Assembly: GCF_002105195.1 (NCBI RefSeq)
Contig: NZ_MUHU01000055.1
Span: 1 to 44,698 of the forward strand
DNA length: 44,698 nucleotides
Direction of reading: 5' to 3'
Source of the DNA: Derxia lacustris
Lineage (GTDB): Bacteria; Pseudomonadota; Gammaproteobacteria; Burkholderiales; Burkholderiaceae_E
Positions 35,316 to 42,648 of this stretch are shown one piece after another. The notes beneath the pieces were generated by a model that was not told the origin of the DNA, did no database searches, and saw nothing but the letters and a program-made list of their open reading frames with translations. Each line of letters begins with the position of its first letter. Position 1 is the first letter of the stretch. The position numbers and the translations under genes are program-made.

Positions 35316-36122
35316 TCATTCAAGAGCGTCGGTGTCGATGAGCAAATCACTGCGGAACTCGTCGTTTTCGAAGACCAGCTCGTCCACGTGCGCAGCGCTG
35401 CGCCGGTTTTCTGCATAGCCTCGTGGATTGGCGACCACGCGGCAGCCGTCGACGCGGTAATCGAAGCAGTCGTGCACATGACCATGCAGCCACAGGTCGG
35501 CCTGCGGCATCAACTTGCTGAGGTCGCTGACAAACGCGGCATTGACCAGCGACCCGTCGAAGCGCGGATGGACCGAGCGCGGATGCGGAGCGTGATGGGT
35601 AATCACGACCGTCCTGCCCTGGAAAGGGCGCGCGAGTTCCGTCCGCAGCCAATGCCTTGACGCCTCGTGCTCGGCCAAGGCCTGCGCCGCACCGAAGGCC
35701 GTGCCTTGACAGAACGCGATGGCACGGTGGTCCCAAATGCTCTGCTCAGCCGCCCTCATCAACTCTGCTTGTGAACAGCCGTCAGGATAGCGGTAGTCCG
35801 TCCACAAGGTCGTCCCGAGGAAGCGCACGCCGTCTAGCTGAAAGGCCTCCCGTTCAAGGTACCGAATCGGCGTACCCGCGGTCAGCTGGCGCGCCTGGTC
35901 TCGAACCGCATCGACTCTTTCGCTGTAAAACTCGTGATTGCCGAGCACGTAGAGCACCGGTACCGGCCAGTCCCCAAACACTCGCACGACATCCTTGACC
36001 CGTCCGATGTCCCCGGCAAGCACAAGCACTTTTGCCGCCGGAACGGGGCGAATGAGAGGTTCACCGGGAAACCGCGACGTCAGATGTTCAAGGTGCAAGT
36101 CGGACGCAAGTTGGATGCGCAT
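35316..36122 (-). CDS. Calcineurin-like metallophosphoesterase
   Basis: A 268-residue phosphoesterase with the full metal-binding set: SDLHLEH (D8, H10), GDIG (37-40), GNHE (61-64), VITHHAPHP and LHGHVHD. These ligands hold a di-metal centre that hydrolyses phosphoester bonds; the substrate could be a nucleotide, RNA or protein and cannot be told from sequence. The ATG at 36120-36122 (MRIQLASDLH) is chosen since the first motif begins at residue 8. It is divergent from the HTH-like gene at 36314 across about 190 bp. The family is frequent cargo on integrative elements. Confidence 0.9.
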   Translation of the reverse strand: MRIQLASDLHLEHLTSRFPGEPLIRPVPAAKVLVLAGDIGRVKDVVRVFGDWPVPVLYVLGNHEFYSERVDAVRDQARQLTAGTPIRYLEREAFQLDGVRFLGTTLWTDYRYPDGCSQAELMRAAEQSIWDHRAIAFCQGTAFGAAQALAEHEASRHWLRTELARPFQGRTVVITHHAPHPRSVHPRFDGSLVNAAFVSDLSKLMPQADLWLHGHVHDCFDYRVDGCRVVANPRGYAENRRSAAHVDELVFENDEFRSDLLIDTDALE

Positions 36123-36313
36123 GGCGGGCGAGCCAAAGGGAGGATGGAGACGGGAACCTGGTGAACGCGTGGGCGCACGCACGCCCTAATGATGTCGCGC
36201 GTCACCAGCGCCGGCAAAGCCGTTGGTCAGGCATCAGCCGCCAACCCACTTCACGTCGTGCCTATACGAGTCGCAGCACCTTCGCTGCAAGGACATCGAA
36301 ACAGGACATCGAC

Positions 36314-37024
36314 ATGAAGGAAAGAACCCATGCAGCCCGGACGCCGAAACCAGACCGCTCGCATCATGCAGCGCCTGCGCTCGCAGCTCGGAGCCGCGAG
36401 TCATCGCAAACTGCCCCGACAGCTCTTGCGCTGTCGGCGACGCACTCGACGCCCCTGGTCCACCTCCTTGTAAAGGAGTCGCTGCGACGACAGCAGAACA
36501 TTGACCAGCTCGCGCGAGAGCTTGACTGTCAACCCTTGTACCTGCGGCAACTGGCCGAGGGAACGAGAAGCACGGAACATGTCGGGCAGGCGTTTGCCGA
36601 GAGCTGCTCCCGGTATCTGCGCGTTCCGACAGCGCTCGTAAAGCTCTGGTCCGGCCGCCTGCGGCTGACCGACTTCGACTGGCCGGCGACGGCGCTGGAA
36701 GCACTGCATCCGCAGCATACGATTGCCATCTTGCGCGAGGACCCGGTACTCGGCCCCCTGGTGCCGCCCTCGCTGGACACCGCGCCGGCCGAGCTTCAGA
36801 GCTTCATCGCGACGATGTACGCCGAGTCCACAGGCAACGTGCCGACGTCGTGGCTCGCAATGCCGCGAGCGCTCGATTGTCTGCAGCGTGCCGCGCTTGG
36901 CGAAGATGCTTTCGAAAAGAAGCTTTCGTCAGCGCATACGCGCGAGAAGCAGCAGCCCCAAGGGCAGCGGCGGCGCAACATCGCCGCGAACTCAGGTTGC
37001 GACCGTGATGCGGAGGCCTGCTGA
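36314..37024 (+). CDS. Putative HTH DNA-binding protein
   Basis: A 236-residue protein. From about residue 50, HLLVKESLRRQQNIDQLARELDCQPLYLRQLAEGTRS has the shape of an XRE-type helix-turn-helix, followed by a dimer-like region. The C-terminus is basic and disordered (REKQQPQGQRRRN). I start it at the ATG 36314; a longer in-frame opening from 36161 has no good ribosome site. It overlaps the next gene by one base (TGATG), so the two are translated together. It could bind the palindrome at 37683 or regulate island genes; this is inference. Confidence 0.65.
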   Translation: MKERTHAARTPKPDRSHHAAPALAARSRESSQTAPTALALSATHSTPLVHLLVKESLRRQQNIDQLARELDCQPLYLRQLAEGTRSTEHVGQAFAESCSRYLRVPTALVKLWSGRLRLTDFDWPATALEALHPQHTIAILREDPVLGPLVPPSLDTAPAELQSFIATMYAESTGNVPTSWLAMPRALDCLQRAALGEDAFEKKLSSAHTREKQQPQGQRRRNIAANSGCDRDAEAC

Positions 37025-37635
37025 TGCATCTGAAGCTACGAATCAACGACCGCGATGTATACGTGCGCAGCGGCATGGTCCTGACTGACGAGGAAGTCCG
37101 CGAGTTAGCGCAAGACGTCGTTCAAGACGCCAGCTCGTTGCGAGGCGCCGCCGTGGCCATCGCGCTTCCCCATGACATATGCAATCGATTGCATATTGAG
37201 GGGGCAAGGCATGAGCTTCATGTAGGCTTGGTGCTGACTCCGACCGGCACTCGCATCCTCCGCCTCGTATTCCAGGTCGAGGAAGTGCAGTTGTGCTTCT
37301 TTCTGCACGCGGGCGACAGCAGAACAAAGGCGCTCCTGGAAGCGATGCGCTCACGCTTCGGCCTTCTCGCCTCCAGCGAAGAAACGCGTCAGCTGTCCTG
37401 GTGCCACACAACGCTCGATTTCAAGGACGCACCGGCGGTGCTCGCTTTGATAGCGAACGATGTCGAGCTGCCAGCGAGCACTGTGCGGGCTGACGTTCTC
37501 GCATACGCCGCAGCCGCTCCTGCATGGCTCGCACCGGTCAGCCTTATTGACGGGGTCGATGTCGGCACAAGCGTGGTCGTCATTCCCGCGGTCAACCCGA
37601 GCGTCGCGACTGAGGTTAGACAAACGGTGCATTGA
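37024..37635 (+). CDS. Unknown island protein coupled to the HTH gene
   Basis: A 203-residue protein not recognised. It has alternating beta-strands (AVAIALPHDICNRL, LRLVFQVEEVQLCFFLHAG) and no transmembrane segments or known catalytic motif. Its ATG shares a base with the HTH gene's stop, and a strong rho-independent terminator lies 9 bp after its own stop, so the pair forms a self-contained two-gene operon. Confidence 0.72.
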   Translation: MHLKLRINDRDVYVRSGMVLTDEEVRELAQDVVQDASSLRGAAVAIALPHDICNRLHIEGARHELHVGLVLTPTGTRILRLVFQVEEVQLCFFLHAGDSRTKALLEAMRSRFGLLASSEETRQLSWCHTTLDFKDAPAVLALIANDVELPASTVRADVLAYAAAAPAWLAPVSLIDGVDVGTSVVVIPAVNPSVATEVRQTVH

Positions 37636-37644
37636 ACTTTTCAA

Positions 37645-37675
37645 GGGCGTCAGCATTCCTGCTGACGCCCTTTTT
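37645..37675 (+). terminator. Strong rho-independent terminator
   Basis: 11-bp perfect stem GGGCGTCAGCA (37645-37655) / TGCTGACGCCC (37660-37670), TTCC loop, then five T. It ends the two-gene operon 36314-37635. Confidence 0.95.
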
Positions 37676-37682
37676 CCATGCG

Positions 37683-37702
37683 CGGTTTCCACGTGGAAAC
37701 CG
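37683..37702. repeat. 20-bp perfect palindrome with a CACGTG core (parS-like)
   Basis: CGGTTTCCACGTGGAAACCG is fully self-complementary. The TTTCCACGTGGAAA core resembles ParB parS sites (consensus around TGTTTCACGTGAAACA). No parA or parB gene was recognised in the island. Confidence 0.7.
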
Positions 37703-38970
37703 GCCGCAGTACGCACCAGCAGCTCGCCCGGCTCGCATGAGCGCAATGAAATCGCCCCGGGGTTGAACCCGGGGCGATTGAACGACTAGAAGGACCTTGC
37801 GCTCCTGCTCCGTCGCCGTTCCTGAAGTCCTCGTCCCCGAGGACACGCGAGAAGTGCCACCTTCACGCGCGGAGTAATGCTCACACACGCCCCTCCCGAG
37901 GCCACGACCTCGTCGACTGCTCCGACCTTTCGCCGCACATCACATCCAGCTGTTCTGCGATGTTGGCTCGACTCGCGCTCTTGCGGGCGCTATCGCTACT
38001 CAGTCGGTCTCCCACACTTCCCGTTGCTGCCCGACTGCCAGTCGGACCGGGGTCAGTGCTTCCCGTGTTAGCCACAAGGACCAGTGCTTAGCGCAGTGTC
38101 TCCATTGACGCGATGCTCTGCGAGGTCTCCTCGCTCACCCCATAACACGTATCGTGCATGCAGGTTTTCCCAAGGCCAGGTTTCCAGGACGCCTTTGGTA
38201 CTCCGCGACAACTTCATCAACAACAGCTTGAACGGCCTGCGGCCGCCCCTACGCATCACACCTGGAAATATCCCTCGTCGGGGACACTTATCCGCTTCAG
38301 CTATCAGAAGGGCTCTGGACTTGCGTCCAGCGCGCCTGGGTGCGCCAGTTCTCCCTTGCACCCCTGTCGCCTTTCGACGACCTCATCAGACTGCGGCTCC
38401 TCTGCGGTTCGACCCTCTCGGGCCGCCCCGCGGCGGGGTTGGCTACCCGCATTCCTTGTGACAGGTCCTGCCGGCATTTCTTCCGACAAGCCATGTGTCC
38501 ACGTCGCCCAAACCTGCATCTCGAATGCATTCACGAATGGGGTCGAAGCAGGGGATTTCACCCCGCAGCGCCCCGTTGCGACGAGCGGCAGTCGTTGACC
38601 GCCACCCGCATTGCCGCGCCAGCACGATTAGGTGCACGCGGCTGCCGCAGTCTCGTCCCATTGGCAATGGAACGATGGGCCATCCGGCCCGGTCGTCGTG
38701 TGCGAGGGGTGGCACCCTCGACACCACGGTTCAGTGTGTGAGTGAGCCGCCCGGTTTCAGCGACACGCAAATGCGTGCTGCGTATAGCGCCGACGCCGGC
38801 GGCGTTTGCGTCTTCAAGGTCCTGCGCTGTGCGCCTGTGCTTCGCCCAGAGGAAACCTTCTTGTTTCCGCACCGCGCGCGGTGCCTATACCCCTCAGCCC
38901 CCTGCTTCGCAGGGCCTGCACTTGTTTACGCACGCTGCGCGTACCGCGCGCTGCGCTTCCTGAGAGGGCA
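37703..38970. other. 1.2-kb hairpin-rich region without a convincing gene
   Basis: Open frames exist in several phases, but they are mutually overlapping, Arg/Pro/Ser-rich and without ribosome sites. Many short perfect stems are visible: 38120-38134, 38315-38330, 38426-38438, 38658-38670, 38677-38690, 38698-38724 (ten pairs, one bulge), 38851-38868, a 16-bp palindrome at 38869-38884 and 38900-38914. Some are expected by chance at this GC content, but the density over 800 bp is suggestive of a structured RNA or a cis-acting DNA site. The region directly precedes the gene at 38971. Confidence 0.45.
37751..37778. terminator. Second strong hairpin
   Basis: 11-bp perfect stem ATCGCCCCGGG / CCCGGGGCGAT with a 6-nt loop; on the minus strand it is followed by TTTCATT. 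It may be a terminator for minus-strand transcription or the start of the structured region. Confidence 0.55.
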
Positions 38971-39699
38971 ATGAACTCACTGAAACGCTATGACCCGGTG
39001 GTCTTCGACCATAAGACTGCCTTCATGCAGCGCATCGCGGACTACGTCCGCCTCGGCTATTGCTACTGGCAACTCACCGAGGTTCGCGTTGAGCGCGCCT
39101 GGGCGCTCGCGCAGAAGTTTCGGCGTCTGTACGAAGTGCATCTGCATCGCAATCAGCGGGCCCGTGCACGTGCAAACGGCGAAGGCTCCGCATACGCACT
39201 CTGGTGGCAGCAGCATGCGGACTCGCTCGTGGTGTGCCTGCTCGTCACACCCGGGTCGCATGCAGCGCATCGCCTGGAGCGTCTTCGCGATGCAGCGGAA
39301 AAAAACGGTCGCATCGCCCTTGGCGACTACGAGCTCCGGCGGCATCAGCGCCCCGGAGCGCGCGGCCCTTCGTGGACGTGGGCGCTCTCCGCTGAAGCGT
39401 ACGAAGGATGGCGCGCACGAGTTATCGGTGATGTGCGTCGCGGCATACCGGCCGATGACATCACCGCCGAGCTCGTGCGAATGCCCGGCTTCGCCGGCGT
39501 GCGTGCACAGGTCAAGGCGCTCAATGCGCTGGTCACCGGCGAACATGTCCGTCGCGGCGGGTCGGCGGGGCAACTCACGCGTCGCCGCATTGCATACGTC
39601 CAGCGCACCGCGAATCGCGGCAAGCGGCTCTCGACCCTCCACTGCGTCAGCACCGCCACGCCTGCCGCCATCGCCAAGCCGACCGTCACTTCCGCGTAG
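38971..39699 (+). CDS. Conserved integrative-element protein, function unknown
   Basis: A 242-residue basic protein with GAGAGGG just before its ATG. The pattern FMQRIADYVRLGYCYWQL, KFRRLYEVHLHRNQRARAR, LERLRDAAEKN and PGFAGVRAQVKALN is one I associate with a protein carried by many ICEs and islands of Pseudomonas, Xanthomonas and Burkholderiales relatives, with no assigned function. The Arg/His density suggests nucleic acid binding. It follows the hairpin-rich region, so the two could form a unit, the RNA or DNA structure being a target or leader. No relaxase HUH motif is visible. Confidence 0.75.
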   Translation: MNSLKRYDPVVFDHKTAFMQRIADYVRLGYCYWQLTEVRVERAWALAQKFRRLYEVHLHRNQRARARANGEGSAYALWWQQHADSLVVCLLVTPGSHAAHRLERLRDAAEKNGRIALGDYELRRHQRPGARGPSWTWALSAEAYEGWRARVIGDVRRGIPADDITAELVRMPGFAGVRAQVKALNALVTGEHVRRGGSAGQLTRRRIAYVQRTANRGKRLSTLHCVSTATPAAIAKPTVTSA

Positions 39700-39852
39700 A
39701 GGCATTCATTCAGCCGTGGAGTCCGTCCATCAGGTCCGTCATCGCACGCGAACCTGACCGTCGCTTGTGCCGCCGGCCCTATCCGGCATAGATGCGCGAG
39801 TACGGCTAAAAGTGGTCGGTAGACATATGCCCAATCCCCAAAGGAGGCGCAC

Positions 39853-40059
39853 ATGCTCCAGTACCACGACATCACTTCCCCGCTGCCGCACTCGTCCCGA
39901 CGCCTGCTCGATGACAACGGCGAACTCGCCGAGTCGTTGTCCACCGCGAGTCGCGGTCTCGTCTCTTATGCCCTCGTGGCCAAGGCCATCGTCGAGCACA
40001 CCTGGCGCCTCGACGACGACCTGCGCGCAGCACTGAAGGACCTCATAGACAGAGCTTGA
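39853..40059 (+). CDS. Small unknown island protein
   Basis: A 68-residue protein with an excellent AGGAGG Shine-Dalgarno six bases before the ATG. It is acidic and probably helical (HSSRRLLDDNGELAESLSTA, WRLDDDLRAALKDLIDRA). No family is recognised. It lies about 150 bp after the gene ending at 39699 and is followed by two hairpins that look like terminators. Confidence 0.72.
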   Translation: MLQYHDITSPLPHSSRRLLDDNGELAESLSTASRGLVSYALVAKAIVEHTWRLDDDLRAALKDLIDRA

Positions 40060-40092
40060 GCACAGACGCTCGGCTACTCACCGTGGATGAGA

Positions 40093-40150
40093 GGGTGTCA
40101 TCCTGCGGATGACACCCAACGGCGCCAAAGCCCGTGGCAGCACGGGCTTT
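40093..40150 (+). terminator. Two consecutive hairpins after the small gene
   Basis: GGGTGTCATCC/GGATGACACCC (40093-40103, 40107-40117, 3-nt loop) and AAAGCCCGTG/CACGGGCTTT (40127-40136, 40141-40150, 4-nt loop). The second ends in TTT and, read on the minus strand, also in TTT, so it may serve both converging transcripts. Confidence 0.7.
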
Positions 40151-40237
40151 CAGCGTTGCATCGTCGGGGGGTGGCATCGCCAGATAACTGCCCCGCCGAG
40201 GACGCTCTGACGCGCGCGCCCTTGTCAGCCACTGCGC

Positions 40238-40609
40238 TTACTGTCCGTTCAATTCCCTCAGCCTGGCCTGCTGGCGAGCCTGCTGACGCACGACGGGATT
40301 GCTGTCGCGCTTTGCGTCATGGGTTGCCCGGCGTCTGCCCACTGCGGGGACTTCACCATCGTTGACCGGAGCGGCTTCGTCCGGACCCGATGCCGGCTGC
40401 GCATCGTCGGACCTGACGCGACGGAAGGTCAGTTCCAGGAATGCCCGGAAATCTTCCGGATGCCAGTACTCGCGGCTGGCAAACTCCACGGGCGGCGGCA
40501 GCCGCCCCTCGCGGATGTAGTTGTCGATGGTCTTCGTGCAGACGCCGAAGATGGCGGCCGCATCCGCCTTGGTGAGCAGCTTGAAATCGCAGAGGGACAT
40601 GGGAGACAT
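40238..40609 (-). CDS. AlpA/excisionase-like HTH protein
   Basis: A 123-residue protein. FKLLTKADAAAIFGVCTKTIDNYIREGRLPPPVEFASREYW is a classic HTH_17/MerR-like winged helix as in AlpA and recombination directionality factors (Xis). The C-terminal 60 residues are basic and low complexity. Translation may start at 40609 or at the second Met at 40600. It is immediately downstream of the integrase on the same strand, the usual partner arrangement, and probably controls excision of the island or integrase expression. Confidence 0.85.
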   Translation of the reverse strand: MSPMSLCDFKLLTKADAAAIFGVCTKTIDNYIREGRLPPPVEFASREYWHPEDFRAFLELTFRRVRSDDAQPASGPDEAAPVNDGEVPAVGRRRATHDAKRDSNPVVRQQARQQARLRELNGQ

Positions 40610-40644
40610 CGCAGGGTTGCAATGCCTCGTCTAGCGCCCCGTGT

Positions 40645-42393
40645 TTATCCGGCGCGGGGCGCTTGTGGCGCACCTTCGCTCCGCGGCCGAGAGGCGACGG
40701 ACTCACCTGTGGCGTCCCGCACGATGCGCGATGCCGGAAACGCGATGACTCGCGCCCCGACCTCGCTGGACGCCGTAGATGCGGACGCCACTGGCGCGCT
40801 GGCGGTAACAACCGGCACCTCCTTGGCGATGAGGCCAGCTTCCGACTGCGCGTCCGGCGAGCAAGACGGGGGCGGTGTGGCCTCGACCGCAGGGGCCGGC
40901 ACGGATGGCGCCTCGTCGGCGGCATCGGCAAGCGTCGTGACCTCGGACAGCGGGACGTCGGCTGCCTTGTTCAGGACCTTGCGTCCACGATGGACGCGGA
41001 ACTTCGCGCTGTCCTTGAAACACTCGTCGAGCTTCCTCGCCAGGCGCGACGAACACAAGTGGGCGTACCGCATGAGCATCCGCAGGTCCCGGTGACCGCT
41101 GAAAACCTGCAACTCCGGCAAGGTGAACTTCCCGCTCTCGGCCAGTCGCGACAACGCCTCGTGGCGCGCGTCGTGGATGCGCAGGTCGGTGATGCCGGCT
41201 ATCGCGCAGGCCTTACTCCAGGCGCCCACCACGTAGTCGACGCCCATGTCAAAGACCCGCTGGGTGCCGCGAGGCAGGTCGCGCAGCAATTCCAGCAAGT
41301 CTTCCCGCAGCGCGAGCTTGCGCGGACGACCGTTCTTCGTCTCCGGCAGGAAGGCGGTCTTGGCGTCGAAATCGATGTGCTGCCACGGCAGGCCCAGCGT
41401 CTCGCCCCGGCGCGCGGCGGTCATGACCTGGAACAGATAGAAGACCTGGAGATAGGGCACGACCTCGGCAGTCTCGCGAGCAAGCGGAAGCAACTTGGCG
41501 CGGACTGGTGCCAGCACCTTCTTGCGGGCGCTATTGCTCGAGAACACCTGGTCGGCGAGCGCCGCGTTGGCGAGCTCGCTCAACCGGGCTTCGACGGCAC
41601 GCTCGAAATCCAGCGTGGCGAAGGCCTCCAGCAGACGACGCTCTTCATCGTCGCTGATACGGCGGTCGCGCTCGTTGAAATACTTAGGGCGACGGACCGC
41701 GTCCATCGGGTTTTTGGCCAGCGGGTAGTCCCAGACGACGATGGCGACCTTGAAGATGGACTTCAGGCGGTCGATTTCGCGGTCAACGGTACTCGGCTCG
41801 ACGGCCTCGAGACGGTCGCCGATGAAGTTCTCGATGTCGACGGTCGTAATCTCGGACAGCGGCTTGTGAATCCAGGCCAGTTCGTCACTGCTGCGACGCA
41901 TCTGGAATTTGCCCTCCCGCACGGGAAGGCCCTGCTGGCGCAGTTGCTCCCGGTACTTCTTGAGCAGTTCCAGACCGGCCGAGCCGCTGTCGGCAAGCCA
42001 TCCCTCCAGCGAGTAGGCCAGCACCTGATGGCTCTTGTGCTTGGGGGCCTCTTCGAGAAGGTACCGCACGATGAGTTCGGCCAGACTGACCTTCAACGAC
42101 GCTGTGTAGTCGACGAACAGGCCGCGGCTGCGCTCTTCGGCCGTGCGGGCGATGAACCGCTCCGCGTCCGTGCGCGTCTTGAAAGTGGCGGTGAGGGCTT
42201 TGTGGCCCTTCTCGCGGATGCGGACAAGCCAGCTCTCATCGAGCTGCTCGACGCGCGGCTTCAGGCGTTGCGCCCGCAGCGTTGCTATATAGGCCTCGAC
42301 ATCGTCGAGCTTGTTGAAGCTGAAGTGCTGGGTCAGGTCGTCGCGGTTCTTGACCGTGACACACAGGCGGCTGCGATTGGTGATGTCGGCCAT
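40645..42393 (-). CDS. int: Tyrosine recombinase (site-specific integrase)
   Basis: A 582-residue tyrosine integrase that catalyses insertion and excision of the island at tRNA-Pro. The catalytic residues are R328 (TAARRGETLGL), K353 (ETKNGRPRKL), H407-x-x-R410 (HDARHE), H434 (FSGHRD) and Y443 (MRYAH). The N-terminal 180 residues hold the arm- and core-binding domains. A tail of about 110 residues, rich in Ala, Pro and Ser, follows the catalytic domain and is unusual. The gene ends near the Xis-like gene, and its start is about 170 bp from the intact tRNA, with the right arm repeat between. Confidence 0.95.
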   Translation of the reverse strand: MADITNRSRLCVTVKNRDDLTQHFSFNKLDDVEAYIATLRAQRLKPRVEQLDESWLVRIREKGHKALTATFKTRTDAERFIARTAEERSRGLFVDYTASLKVSLAELIVRYLLEEAPKHKSHQVLAYSLEGWLADSGSAGLELLKKYREQLRQQGLPVREGKFQMRRSSDELAWIHKPLSEITTVDIENFIGDRLEAVEPSTVDREIDRLKSIFKVAIVVWDYPLAKNPMDAVRRPKYFNERDRRISDDEERRLLEAFATLDFERAVEARLSELANAALADQVFSSNSARKKVLAPVRAKLLPLARETAEVVPYLQVFYLFQVMTAARRGETLGLPWQHIDFDAKTAFLPETKNGRPRKLALREDLLELLRDLPRGTQRVFDMGVDYVVGAWSKACAIAGITDLRIHDARHEALSRLAESGKFTLPELQVFSGHRDLRMLMRYAHLCSSRLARKLDECFKDSAKFRVHRGRKVLNKAADVPLSEVTTLADAADEAPSVPAPAVEATPPPSCSPDAQSEAGLIAKEVPVVTASAPVASASTASSEVGARVIAFPASRIVRDATGESVASRPRSEGAPQAPRAG

Positions 42394-42475
42394 GAAAGTC
42401 TCCGGTGGATAAGGGAGACTTCGTTAGCGAGACGGTTTTAGCCGGGAGGGGTTCTGGGCTGAAAAACCTGCTCGC

Positions 42476-42497
42476 GTGGAACAGATTTGGAACAGAA
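42476..42497 (+). repeat. Right copy of 22-bp arm-type direct repeat
   Basis: Two TGGAACAGA units 11-12 bp apart; 20/22 identity with 14077-14098 in the same orientation, about 66 bp inside attR. Confidence 0.55.
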
Positions 42498-42512
42498 CCG
42501 CCAGAAACACAA

Positions 42513-42533
42513 AAGCCGCAATATCTGCGGCTT
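42513..42533 (-). terminator. Terminator downstream of tRNA-Pro
   Basis: 8-bp stem AAGCCGCA / TGCGGCTT with 5-nt loop; on the minus strand it continues into TTTGTGTTTC. It lies about 30 bp past the tRNA 3' end and must be island-borne. Confidence 0.65.
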
Positions 42534-42562
42534 CGGTAAGTCCTTGATTTACAAGGAAAATC

Positions 42563-42608
42563 CTGGTCGGGGTGAGAGGATTCGAACCTCCGGCCTCTAC
42601 GTCCCGAA
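42563..42608 (-). repeat. attR: 3' part of intact tRNA-Pro
   Basis: 46 bp identical to attL. Crossover within the anticodon loop leaves the tRNA whole here, since the island brings a copy of the 3' half. Confidence 0.95.
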
Positions 42609-42640
42609 CGTAGCGCTCTACCAGGCTAAGCTACACCCCG
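42564..42640 (-). tRNA. tRNA-Pro (anticodon CGG)
   Basis: A 77-nt cloverleaf read on the minus strand: acceptor CGGGGTG with its partner CACCCCG, D loop with AGCCTGGTAGAGC, anticodon loop TTCGGGA (anticodon CGG) closed by CTACG/CGTAG, T arm GGAGGTTCGAATCCTC, and encoded CCA. It begins 8 bp after the ispB stop on the same strand and may be cotranscribed with it. It is the integration site of the island. Confidence 0.98.
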
Positions 42641-42648
42641 AATCGCAA

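Larger units (their letters stand above)
42394..42563. promoter_or_regulatory. Integrase upstream / attR region
   Basis: Between integrase and tRNA-Pro: the right arm-type repeat (42476-42497), an AAGCCGCA/TGCGGCTT hairpin (42513-42533) that on the minus strand is followed by TTTGTGTTTC and probably ends tRNA-Pro transcription, and a TCCTTG/CAAGGA stem (42541-42557). Confidence 0.6.
13912..42608. mobile_element. tRNA-Pro-integrated genomic island carrying BREX and Septu-like defence
   Basis: The element is delimited by a 46-bp perfect direct repeat (13912-13957 and 42563-42608) that is the 3' part of tRNA-Pro from the anticodon loop through CCA. The integrase and excisionase-like genes lie immediately inside the end that restores the intact tRNA. 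Content is accessory: BREX, a PtuAB-like pair, an IncQ-type RepA-RepC pair and several unrecognised island genes. GC is patchy compared with the flanks (29/60 GC at 21601-21660 and 20/60 at 30601-30660, against 48/60 at 20401-20460). No relaxase, coupling protein or T4SS gene is visible, so it is either mobilised in trans or is not conjugative. Confidence 0.93.

Noticed and set aside
38084..38974. Overlapping plus-strand frames in the hairpin-rich region
   Set aside because: Three phases are open at once with Arg/Pro/Ser-rich products, as expected of GC-rich non-coding DNA.
40663..42441. 592-codon plus-strand reading frame
   Set aside because: Antisense to the integrase, whose catalytic residues are all present.
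13912..42608. Prophage or conjugative ICE
   Set aside because: No capsid, terminase, portal or lysis genes, and no relaxase, coupling protein or T4SS genes.
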